NCBI GenBank assembly: GCA_038212215.1
Contig: JBBQUT010000005.1
Location: forward strand, 1-64,000
Source of the DNA: JALZAI01 sp038212215
Lineage (GTDB): Bacteria > Actinomycetota > Actinomycetes > Mycobacteriales > Jatrophihabitantaceae
DNA: 64,000 nt
Direction: 5' to 3'
The notes under the pieces are model-generated. The model saw nothing but the letters and a program-made list of their open reading frames with translations. It made no database searches and was not told the origin of the DNA. Each line of letters opens with the position of its first letter. Position 1 is the first letter of the stretch. This document shows, in pieces, positions 31,900 through 39,232 of the stretch. The position numbers and the translations under genes are program-made.

Positions 31900-33168
31900 G
31901 TGGGTCTCGTCGTGCAGAAGTACGGCGGCTCGTCTGTCGTCGACGCAGAACGGATCAAGCGGGTTGCCGAGCGCATCGTCGCCACCAAGCGAGCCGGAAA
32001 CGACGTCGTGGTCGTCGTTTCGGCGATGGGTGACACAACTGACGAGCTGATCGAACTTGCCCGCCAAATCGTCGCTGTCCCGGGCGGACGGGAGTTCGAC
32101 ATGCTGCTGACGGCCGGCGAGCGCATCTCGATGGCGTTGCTTGCCATGGCGATCAATTCCCTTGGCTACAAGGCCGAATCGTTCACCGGTTCGCAGGCGG
32201 GGGTGCTCACAACGGCCGTCCATGGCAAGGCGCGGATCGTCAACATCACGCCTGGTCGCGTCGAGAACTCCGTCGCGCAAGGAAACATCGCAATTGTTGC
32301 AGGCTTTCAGGGCTTCTCGAAAGAAACCATGAACATCACCACGCTCGGACGGGGCGGTTCAGACACGACTGCTGTCGCGCTGGCTGCAGCGTTGCATGCG
32401 GACATGTGCGAGATCTACACCGACGTGGACGGCGTGTTCACCGCGGACCCGCGCATCGTCGCGAACGCCCGGCGACTGGTTTCGGTGACGTATGAGGAGA
32501 TGCTGGAACTCGCTGCGAGCGGCGCGAAAATCCTGCACGTGCGCAGCGTCGAGTACGGCAGGCGCTACGGCGTGCCGATCCACGTGCGTTCATCGTTCTC
32601 CGGCAAGCCCGGCACCATAGTCAGCGGATCGATCGAGGAGCACAGCGTGGAACAGGCGATCATCAGTGGTGTCGCGCACGACCGCAGCGAGGTCAAGGTG
32701 ACCGTCGTCGGCGTGCCCGACAAGCCGGGTGAAGCGGCCGCGATCTTCCGCGAATTGGCTGCCGCCGAGATCAACATCGACATGATCGTGCAGAACATCT
32801 CGACGGGCGGCACCGGCACGACCGACGTGTCCTTCACCCTGCCGGCCACCGACGGCGCGACGGCCGTGGCGGCACTGCGCAAGGTGCAAGCCCAGGTCGA
32901 TTTTGAGGATCTGCTCTACGACGACCACATCGGCAAGCTTTCGCTTGTCGGCGCGGGGATGCGTTCGCACCCGGGCGTGTCAGCCACTTTCTTCAGCGCG
33001 CTAGCCGATGCCGGGGTCAACGTCGAGATGATCTCGACGTCGGAGATCCGGATCTCGGTGGTGTGCCGTGACATTGACCTCGACACGGCCGTCCGCGCGG
33101 TGCACGATGCGTTCGGGCTGGGCACCGACGAGGACCAGGCCGTCGTGTACGGCGGGACGGGCCGGTGA
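31900..33168 (+). CDS. lysC: Aspartokinase
   Basis: 422 residues. It phosphorylates aspartate in the Lys/Thr/Met/DAP pathway. VQKYGGSSV is the N-terminal kinase signature (residues 4-12), TLGRGGSDTTAVALAAAL is near 150-167, and the C-terminal half holds two ACT domains (VTVVGVPDKPGEAAAIFRELA, and LSLVGAGMRSHPGVSATFFSALA) that bind Lys/Thr. The start is GTG 31900 after GAAGGGGACAGCT. The second half is probably also made separately (see 32647). The asd gene follows, separated only by a tandem repeat. Confidence 0.95.
   Translation: MGLVVQKYGGSSVVDAERIKRVAERIVATKRAGNDVVVVVSAMGDTTDELIELARQIVAVPGGREFDMLLTAGERISMALLAMAINSLGYKAESFTGSQAGVLTTAVHGKARIVNITPGRVENSVAQGNIAIVAGFQGFSKETMNITTLGRGGSDTTAVALAAALHADMCEIYTDVDGVFTADPRIVANARRLVSVTYEEMLELAASGAKILHVRSVEYGRRYGVPIHVRSSFSGKPGTIVSGSIEEHSVEQAIISGVAHDRSEVKVTVVGVPDKPGEAAAIFRELAAAEINIDMIVQNISTGGTGTTDVSFTLPATDGATAVAALRKVQAQVDFEDLLYDDHIGKLSLVGAGMRSHPGVSATFFSALADAGVNVEMISTSEIRISVVCRDIDLDTAVRAVHDAFGLGTDEDQAVVYGGTGR
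32647..33168 (+). CDS. lysC: Aspartokinase beta subunit from an internal start
   Basis: An in-frame GTG at 32647, six bases after GAGGAG (32635-32640), would give a 173-residue protein beginning VEQAIISGVAHDRSEVKVTV and carrying both ACT domains. In corynebacteria and mycobacteria the ask gene makes alpha and beta subunits this way, and the beta subunit starts at this same place in the alignment. The ribosome-binding site is seen; translation from it is inferred. Confidence 0.65.
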   Translation: MEQAIISGVAHDRSEVKVTVVGVPDKPGEAAAIFRELAAAEINIDMIVQNISTGGTGTTDVSFTLPATDGATAVAALRKVQAQVDFEDLLYDDHIGKLSLVGAGMRSHPGVSATFFSALADAGVNVEMISTSEIRISVVCRDIDLDTAVRAVHDAFGLGTDEDQAVVYGGTGR

Positions 33169-33243
33169 GGGAGCGCAGCGAGCGACCAAATGTAATGAGG
33201 GAGCGCAGCGAGCGACCAAATGTAATGGGCGAGCGCAGCGAGG
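33166..33243 (+). repeat. 30-bp perfect tandem duplication between ask and asd
   Basis: 33166-33195 and 33196-33225 are identical 30-bp units (TGAGGGAGCGCAGCGAGCGA then CCAAATGTAA), followed by a partial third unit at 33226-33243. The first TGA is the ask stop codon, and each unit contributes an extra TAA in that frame. The core GAGCGCAGCGAGCG is the complement of the repeat at 3921-4015. The 30-bp unit length is a multiple of three, so the asd frame stays open through it. Confidence 0.85.
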
Positions 33244-33250
33244 CTCGGAC

Positions 33251-34279
33251 TTGACCGGGTTGCGGGTGGGCGTCGTCGGGGCGACCGGCCAGGTCGGTGC
33301 CGTGATGCGACGGTTGCTGGCTGAGCGCGCGTTCCCGGTGTCCGACATCCGGATGTTCGCCTCGTCGCGTTCTGCCGGGACGACCCTGCAGTGGGAAGGC
33401 GTCGACGTCCGTGTCGAGGACGCCGAGACTGCGAACCCGGCGGGGCTCGACATCGCGCTGTTCTCGGCGGGCGGTGCGACCTCGCATGAACTGGCACCGA
33501 AATTTGCGGGCGCGGGCGTGACCGTGATCGACAATTCGTCCGCGTGGCGGATGGATCCCGACGTGCCGCTCGTCGTCGCCGAGGTCAACGGCGCCGAGGT
33601 GCACGACGCCCGCAAGGGCATCATCGCGAATCCGAACTGCACAACCATGGCGGCGATGCCGGTGCTCGCGCCGTTGCACCGTGAGGCTGGGCTACGCCGG
33701 CTCATCGTGTCGACCTACCAGGCGGTCTCCGGCGCCGGCGTGGCCGGTGTGGACGAGCTGGATAAGCAGGTCCGTCAGGCAGTCGACCGCGCGGCCGAGT
33801 TGACGCACGACGGCGCAGCGGTGAACTTTCCCGCCCCGGTGAAGTTCGCGCGTCCCATCGCGTTCAATGTGCTGCCCCTCGCTGGTTCGATCGTCGACGA
33901 CGGCAAGTTCGAGACCGATGAGGAACAGAAGCTGCGCAACGAATCGCGCAAAATCCTTGCGATCCCTGACCTTCTTGTGTCCGGGACGTGCGTGCGCGTG
34001 CCCGTGTTCACCGGGCACTCGCTGTCGATCAATGCCGAGTTCGCGCGACCGCTGACTCGTGCGCGGGCGCTCGAGCTACTGGCCGCGGCGCCCGGTGTGG
34101 CGCTCAGCGACGTGCCGACTCCGCTCGAGGCGGCTGGGCGCGACCCGTCCTTCGTAGGCCGCGTTCGCCACGATCCGGGCGTGCCTGGGAACCGGGGACT
34201 GGCGCTGTTCATCAGCAGCGACAACCTGCGCAAAGGCGCGGCACTCAACGCCGTACAGATCGCCGAACTGCTGGTATAG
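33251..34279 (+). CDS. asd: Aspartate-semialdehyde dehydrogenase
   Basis: 342 residues. It makes aspartate semialdehyde from aspartyl phosphate with NADPH. The N-terminus LTGLRVGVVGATGQVGAVMRRLL carries the Rossmann GATGQVG motif. The catalytic Cys is in GIIANPNCTTMAAMP, and the active-site Gln is in VSTYQAVSGAGVAGVDEL. TTG 33251 is the first usable start codon after the repeat (the upstream frame has no ATG or GTG close by). GTG 33266 is an alternative. The gene is coupled to ask and the unusual start directly abuts the repeat. Confidence 0.93.
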   Translation: MTGLRVGVVGATGQVGAVMRRLLAERAFPVSDIRMFASSRSAGTTLQWEGVDVRVEDAETANPAGLDIALFSAGGATSHELAPKFAGAGVTVIDNSSAWRMDPDVPLVVAEVNGAEVHDARKGIIANPNCTTMAAMPVLAPLHREAGLRRLIVSTYQAVSGAGVAGVDELDKQVRQAVDRAAELTHDGAAVNFPAPVKFARPIAFNVLPLAGSIVDDGKFETDEEQKLRNESRKILAIPDLLVSGTCVRVPVFTGHSLSINAEFARPLTRARALELLAAAPGVALSDVPTPLEAAGRDPSFVGRVRHDPGVPGNRGLALFISSDNLRKGAALNAVQIAELLV

Positions 34280-34285
34280 CCGTGT

Positions 34286-34807
34286 TCAGGAGACGGGGGC
34301 GTTCCAGTCGAACGGTTCCATCTCACGCAGCACGCGGCGCCTGCGGTTGCGCGGCAGGTGGTCGATAAAGAGCACTCCGCGCAAGTGTTCGGTCTCGTGC
34401 TGCAGGCAGCGGGCAAGAAACCCGGTTCCGCTCACCTGCACCGGCGTGCCGGTCTTGTCAACGCCGCGAACCGTCGCCTCGGCAGCGCGACCGAGTTCGT
34501 GATACGGGCCTGGAACCGACAAACAACCCTCGTCGTGGACGAGCTCGGGCCCGGAGGTAGTGATGCTCGGGTTGACGACGTGCCCGCGCTTGCGCTCGCC
34601 GGATTCGTCGGGGCAGTCGTAAACGAACACGGCGAGATCCACGCCGATCTGAGGGGCAGCGAGACCGACCCCTTCGGCGACCGACAATGATGCGAACATG
34701 TCCTCGATCAGTTCGGCCAGGTCGTCGCCGAAGTCAGTGACTGCCCGGCTCCGTGCGTGCAGCACCGGATCGCCGGCGACCCGGATCTTTCGCACCTGCC
34801 CAGCCAC
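34286..34807 (-). CDS. def: Peptide deformylase
   Basis: 173 residues. It removes formyl from N-terminal Met. The three motifs are GVGLAAPQIGVD, EGCLSVPG with the metal Cys, and LQHETEHLRGVLFID with the HExxH metal site (Glu replaces the common Asp in QHExDHL). The start is GTG 34807. It lies tail to tail with asd (6 bp apart) and head to head with the phosphodiesterase gene with only 12 bp between starts, so promoters must overlap the coding ends. Confidence 0.94.
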   Translation of the reverse strand: MAGQVRKIRVAGDPVLHARSRAVTDFGDDLAELIEDMFASLSVAEGVGLAAPQIGVDLAVFVYDCPDESGERKRGHVVNPSITTSGPELVHDEGCLSVPGPYHELGRAAEATVRGVDKTGTPVQVSGTGFLARCLQHETEHLRGVLFIDHLPRNRRRRVLREMEPFDWNAPVS

Positions 34808-34819
34808 AGGGCGAGTTTA

Positions 34820-35983
34820 GTGGCTGCGACAGTGGCGGCCGAACCACCGCCCGCCGGCGCAGTCCGGTATGCCGACGCGTCGCTCGCCGACCTGCTGCCG
34901 TCGGTTCTTGCGGCGCTCGGCGTCCAGGGTGAACCGAACCCCCTCGGGCTGACCAACACCGAGAGCGTCGTGGTGCTGCTCGTCGACGGGCTCGGCTGGA
35001 ACCTGCTGCAGGCCAACGGCGGGATCGCGCCGACTCTGCACGGCATGTCCGGACGCTCGTTGACCGCAGGGTTCCCGACCACGACCGCGACTAGTCTCGC
35101 TTCGCTCGGCACCGGCTTGCCCTGCGGTGAGCACGGCATCATGGGCTACACCACGCGAATCGACGGGTTGGACGAGCCGATCAACTGGTTGCGCTGGCAA
35201 GGCTCGTCCTCCGGCGTCAACCTGCTCGATCCGCTCGTGCCAGAGCAGGTGCAACCGCGACCGACCGCGTTCGAGCGGGCAGAGCGCGCCGGCGTCGAGG
35301 TGTCGGTGGTGTCCTCGTATGCCTTTCGCGGCAGCGGATTGACCCGCGCGGTGTTGCGCGGCGGGAATTATCTCCCGGTGATGACCGCGGCCGACACGAT
35401 TGCCGAGGTGGCGCGGGCCGCGCGTGGGCCGCGTCCGAGCCTGATCTACTGCTATACCGGAGATCTGGACCTGGTCGGCCACGGGTTCGGCTGTGCGTCG
35501 CAAGCCTGGGAAGTCCAGCTCGCCCTCGTTGATCGCGCGGTAGAGCTACTCGCCGAGCGGCTACCGGTCGCCGCCCGGCTGCTCGTGACTGCTGATCACG
35601 GGATGGTCGACGTGCCCGACCACGCCAAGATCGACTACGACACTGAGCCCGCGCTGTCGGAAGGGGTCGAGCTCATCGCGGGTGAAGCTCGCATGCGATA
35701 CCTGCACGTCGCGCCCGAACGCGTCGAGGAGGTACAGGAGCGCTGGCGCAGCCGGGTCGGCGACCAGTTCGCCGTTCTCACCCGCGCCGAGGCGGTGGGC
35801 CGCGGCTGGTTCGGTCCGTCGGTGACGCCCGTCGCGTATGGGCGAATCGGTGATCTGGTTGTTGTGTCGACCACCGAGGCCGCGATCGTGCGGAGCAAGG
35901 CTGAGCACGGGCTGATGCAACTGCGCGGACACCACGGTGCGCTCACCGATGACGAATTGCTCGTTCCGCTGATCGAACGGTGA
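34820..35983 (+). CDS. Alkaline phosphatase-superfamily nucleotide pyrophosphatase/phosphodiesterase
   Basis: 387 residues. The type I phosphodiesterase/NPP fold is clear: SVVVLLVDGLGWNLL with the first metal Asp, the nucleophile Thr in AGFPTTTATSLASLGTG, IYCYTGDLDLVGHGFG (metal Asp and His), LLVTADHGMVDVP (Asp-His) and a final metal His in LMQLRGHHGALTDDELLVPL. Substrate is unknown; the family cleaves nucleotide or phosphodiester bonds. No signal peptide is seen, so it is cytoplasmic. GTG 34820 is the first start after def's start codon. An in-frame ATG at 34757 lies inside def and is less likely. Confidence 0.87.
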   Translation: MAATVAAEPPPAGAVRYADASLADLLPSVLAALGVQGEPNPLGLTNTESVVVLLVDGLGWNLLQANGGIAPTLHGMSGRSLTAGFPTTTATSLASLGTGLPCGEHGIMGYTTRIDGLDEPINWLRWQGSSSGVNLLDPLVPEQVQPRPTAFERAERAGVEVSVVSSYAFRGSGLTRAVLRGGNYLPVMTAADTIAEVARAARGPRPSLIYCYTGDLDLVGHGFGCASQAWEVQLALVDRAVELLAERLPVAARLLVTADHGMVDVPDHAKIDYDTEPALSEGVELIAGEARMRYLHVAPERVEEVQERWRSRVGDQFAVLTRAEAVGRGWFGPSVTPVAYGRIGDLVVVSTTEAAIVRSKAEHGLMQLRGHHGALTDDELLVPLIER

Positions 35984-36030
35984 GCCTGCCGCCGGCGATT
36001 CGATCGATCTTCATCCCGCCAGCGATATGC

Positions 36031-36064
36031 ACCTATACAACGGCGACGTATAGGTCTGTATAGG
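36031..36064. promoter_or_regulatory. Inverted repeat with three CCTATAC/GTATAGG half-sites
   Basis: ACCTATAC (36031-36038) and GTATAGGT (36048-36055) form a perfect 8-bp inverted repeat with a 9-bp spacer. A third half-site GTATAGG (36058-36064) abuts it and ends 8 bp before the start of the next gene. It is the only AT-rich patch for several kilobases. It looks like a repressor operator or a promoter under dedicated control for the four-gene cluster. Confidence 0.7.
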
Positions 36065-36072
36065 CGGTGCTT

Positions 36073-37452
36073 ATGCATAGCAATCCGTACACGCCAAGCG
36101 CCGGCCACCTCCCGCCGGTACTTGCCGGACGTGACCAGCTGCTGCGCGGACTCTCGATCGGTCTGGGTAATGTGGCCAGCTCAGGGCGACCCCACGCGCA
36201 GGACGTGATTATGGTCGGTCCTTGCGGCGTGGGCAAGACGGTAACCCTGACCACCTACGGACAGATCGCAGCCACGGCTGGATTCGAGGTGGTGAATTTG
36301 CAGGCCGTGGCGGGCTCTTCCGGGCTCGTAGAGTCGTTGCTGCAGCGCGTCGCGAGCCGGGTTGCAGCGAACGCCGGCCCATGGGTCCGGGCCAAGAGCG
36401 CGTTCGATCGAATCGCCGGCATGAGCTTCGGCCTCGGTGGTGTGTCAGCCCAGATCGCCACCCACGAGCCGAGCCGAGGCAGCAGTCTGCTCGACCCGGG
36501 AACGCTCGCCGAGGCGGTGGTCGAACTCGCCAACGAGGTGAAGCGCGACGCTCCGACTGGTGGGCTGCTGATCACAGTGGACGAGGTGCAGGTGGCGTCG
36601 GCCGCTGACCTCGCGCCCGATGACGCCCGCTTTGCGATCATCGAACCGGCGCGGCGGGCGGGCGTGAACTGGCATCCGAGCGCGGCAGGGCGCGTGGTTG
36701 AGGTCAGCAACAGCTATCCGGCGCACTTGCAGCAGCTTGCCCACACCGTGTGGGACGTTGCGGCCGGCCCGTCCGAGATCACCCCGGATGACGTGGGAGC
36801 CGCGATCCCGCAATTCGAGACTCAGCTACACCGCCGGACTCTCGGCCCGCGCTGGGACCGGATGAGCGACCGACAGATGGAGTATCTCGCAGCGATTGCC
36901 CTACTCGGCGGGCAGACCACCGCGCCACGACTTGCCGTTGCCCTCGGCCGACCAGTACAAGAGTTGTCCTGGATCCGGCAAGACTTGATTCAGGAGGGCG
37001 ACATCTACAGCGTGCAGCGTGGGCATGTCGCGCTCACTGTCCCGATCTTCGCGCCCTACATCCTCACTCGCTACGAACAGGCTCGCCAAACCGCAGACAT
37101 CCCGTTGCTCAGCTTGGAAGACATGCGACGAAACAGCACCTCCAATGTTTCGCCGAATGACTCCGCACGTGCCCCGGATCCGCGCACCGCCCCGCTCACT
37201 CCGCCGAGTCCATACCCGCAAGCCGACGGCGAGGCAGAACGCGACCGCCGCCGCCGACGACATCGTCGAACGCGGCTCCTGGAGATTCTTCCGCGCTCTG
37301 CCGGAAAGCTCCTGTTTGAGGTCCAGGTGTCGTTAGTGGCGCCGCGCGCACGCCGGGAACTGTCAGCAACGCCCGGTAGGGTCGCGCACACCGACGGGTT
37401 GGAGTTACGCAGATGGAGACGACACAGGCAGCCAGGGCACCGGCTGAGATGA
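36073..37452 (+). CDS. AAA ATPase-domain protein, first gene of a putative nucleic-acid/defence cluster
   Basis: 459 residues as read. The N-terminus has the ATPase-clade start NPYTPSAGHLPPVLAGRDQ, Walker A GPCGVGKT at 49-56 and Walker B GGLLITVDEVQ at 163-173. Then EVSNSYPAHLQQLAHTVWDVA and a winged-helix-like region (MEYLAAIALLGGQTTAPRLAVALGRP) follow. Between DEVQVASAADLA and PDDARFAIIEP the usual roughly 50 residues of the ATPase core appear to be missing, so an in-frame deletion is likely. The last 80 residues are Arg/Pro-rich, of unclear reality, and overlap the next gene's start by 40 bp; a frameshift near 37150 is possible. ATG 36073 is used; GTG 36067 is also in frame. Role unknown. 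Confidence 0.65.
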   Translation: MHSNPYTPSAGHLPPVLAGRDQLLRGLSIGLGNVASSGRPHAQDVIMVGPCGVGKTVTLTTYGQIAATAGFEVVNLQAVAGSSGLVESLLQRVASRVAANAGPWVRAKSAFDRIAGMSFGLGGVSAQIATHEPSRGSSLLDPGTLAEAVVELANEVKRDAPTGGLLITVDEVQVASAADLAPDDARFAIIEPARRAGVNWHPSAAGRVVEVSNSYPAHLQQLAHTVWDVAAGPSEITPDDVGAAIPQFETQLHRRTLGPRWDRMSDRQMEYLAAIALLGGQTTAPRLAVALGRPVQELSWIRQDLIQEGDIYSVQRGHVALTVPIFAPYILTRYEQARQTADIPLLSLEDMRRNSTSNVSPNDSARAPDPRTAPLTPPSPYPQADGEAERDRRRRRHRRTRLLEILPRSAGKLLFEVQVSLVAPRARRELSATPGRVAHTDGLELRRWRRHRQPGHRLR

Positions 37453-38225
37453 CGATGGAAGGCGCCCTCGCCCGCGTCGAGGCACAGGCCGAGACGGCCG
37501 GGCGGCTGGCTTTGGGGCTCGGCAAGGAGCTCAAACGCGCCCGGACGGCGGCGACCACCGGGAACGTGCGTGACCTGCGACGCGCTCTGGACGCGTCCGC
37601 GGAACTGGCCCGCGAGCTTGAATCGGAAGTTTCTGACGCCCGTGCGGGCTTCGACGTCGATGAGACCGAACTGCTGGCCTCGGGAGCGTACGCCAAAGAG
37701 TTGCTGGCAACCGCTGCCGAAGCCGGCGTTTCGATGTTCGAAGAGGACGATCGGCTCCTGTGTTACCCGTCCATCGTGCGGGTGCTCGCCACGGATCTGG
37801 CGCTCGACGTCGACCGTCGCCGGATCCGGGGGCTGCGTCCGTCCGCCGTCGTCGCGCAGCTACAGGGGGCACAGAACGCCGGCCCGCGATTCAAACCAGG
37901 CCCGTTCCTCACCAGTCTGCTCGCCGCCTACGACTTCGTCCTTGCGCAGCACAACAAGACGGCGGGCGCAGTGGTGCGCGTGCTCGACGTGTACGCAGTG
38001 CTGACTTTGCTGCCCGGCCAGTCCCGCGAGTACACCAAGCCGGAATTCGCCCGTGATCTCTACCTGCTCGACCAGACCGGCGTCACCGAGGTCGGCGCGA
38101 CCGGGCGCCATGTGCGCTGGGCGGCCAGTACTGGGACCAAGAACGCGGGCGTGCTGTCCACGGTGGCGCGAAGCGGTCAGCAACAACGTTACTGGGGGAT
38201 CGCGTTCGAGCAGGCCGAGCAATGA
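37413..38225 (+). CDS. Coiled-coil/winged-helix-like protein of unknown function
   Basis: 270 residues. Residues 10-75 are a heptad-rich coiled coil (EGALARVEAQAETAGRLALG ... LELESEVSDARAG region). The rest has a helical middle (LLCYPSIVRVLATDLALDVD) and a winged-helix-like end (REYTKPEFARDLYLLDQTGV, then VLSTVARSGQQQRYWGIAFEQ). I do not recognise the family. The start ATG 37413 has GGAG 9 bp upstream. The stop overlaps the next ATG (ATGA, 38222-38225), and all three genes 37413-40482 overlap this way, so the products are made together, probably in fixed ratio. Confidence 0.8.
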   Translation: METTQAARAPAEMTMEGALARVEAQAETAGRLALGLGKELKRARTAATTGNVRDLRRALDASAELARELESEVSDARAGFDVDETELLASGAYAKELLATAAEAGVSMFEEDDRLLCYPSIVRVLATDLALDVDRRRIRGLRPSAVVAQLQGAQNAGPRFKPGPFLTSLLAAYDFVLAQHNKTAGAVVRVLDVYAVLTLLPGQSREYTKPEFARDLYLLDQTGVTEVGATGRHVRWAASTGTKNAGVLSTVARSGQQQRYWGIAFEQAEQ

Positions 38226-39232
38226 GCGACCTGGTCGGCAGCGGGTTGCCGCTAGGCGGTACCGGTCTTACCGTCGAGTCCTACGTGGAGTTCGTGGCCA
38301 AGGAGTATCTGGGCGACTACGTTCGCGGGGGTGGGGCCGCGGTCCGCTTCGTGGTCGCCGGAAGTCAAGAGGTCGCAGTGCGTTGGCACGCCCGCCTCGC
38401 CGCTGCTGCGGCCGACGAGGGCTATCTCTACGTCGGGGTCGACGCGGCCGATGTGCGGGTGCATCTTGTCGAGCACGTGTACGCGGCGGTTGCGCAGCAG
38501 CTCGATTGGCACGACCTGGTCAAGCACGAGGTCCGCAATGCTTGGGAGCAGTGCGCTATGCCGGCCGGCGACCCGAGTGCCCTGACGGTCGAAGCTGTGG
38601 CCGCCCACAACGACGTCGACGGGCGCGAAGCTGCACGTAGCATGCGACGCCATCTCGAAGCCAATCTGCTACATGATCAATCGCTGGCCCGCGAATTCCG
38701 CCTGGCGGTACTGAGGTTGTGCCAGGCAGAGCTCGCCACGGGTGACGTCAGCGCGGCCGAACGTGCGGCCGTCCTGTCCTGGCTGCGGGTAGAGCCGATC
38801 GCGCTGCGCGAGCTACGCTCATCGTCGCTGTACGCGCGGATCGGTAGGCACAACGCCCGTTCCATGCTGGTCTCGCTCGCCGCGTGGCGCTCCCGAGTGG
38901 GCGGAGCCGGGCTGGTGCTCGACCTCGATGTCGCCCGGCTGGCGGTGTCGCGCCGGCCGCCGGTCGATGAGCGCAACGGCGTGTACTACTCCAAAGCAGG
39001 CGTGCTGGACGCGTTCGAAGTGCTCCGGCAGCTTGTTGACGCTACCGACAACCTCCGAGGTGTCTTCGTCGCGGTCGCCCTTTTGCCGCAGCTGGTGTCA
39101 GACGACGCCCGCGGTCTGCCGGCCTACAGCGCGCTGCATCAGCGCGTCGTCGATGAGGTTCGAGATCGGCGCCGAGCCAATCCATTCGCGGCGCTGGTGC
39201 GACTGGAAACCCGGTTGGAGGTGACATCTTGA
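38222..39232 (+). CDS. BREX ATP-binding-domain-like protein without a recognisable Walker A
   Basis: 336 residues. The overall pattern resembles 'BREX system ATP-binding domain' proteins that occur beside DUF2791 ATPases. The start TVESYVEFVAKEYLGDYVRGGGAAVRFVVAGSQE corresponds to where the P-loop should lie, but the loop reads VVAGSQEVAVRW, with no GxxxxGK(S/T). Later segments are AREFRLAVLRLCQAELA, RIGRHNARSMLVSLAAWRS, GLVLDLDVARLA (a Walker-B-like strand) and RGVFVAVALLPQLVSDDARGLPAYSALHQRVVDEV. ATP binding would need another mode or a partner. It overlaps both neighbours by 4 bp. Confidence 0.6.
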   Translation: MSDLVGSGLPLGGTGLTVESYVEFVAKEYLGDYVRGGGAAVRFVVAGSQEVAVRWHARLAAAAADEGYLYVGVDAADVRVHLVEHVYAAVAQQLDWHDLVKHEVRNAWEQCAMPAGDPSALTVEAVAAHNDVDGREAARSMRRHLEANLLHDQSLAREFRLAVLRLCQAELATGDVSAAERAAVLSWLRVEPIALRELRSSSLYARIGRHNARSMLVSLAAWRSRVGGAGLVLDLDVARLAVSRRPPVDERNGVYYSKAGVLDAFEVLRQLVDATDNLRGVFVAVALLPQLVSDDARGLPAYSALHQRVVDEVRDRRRANPFAALVRLETRLEVTS

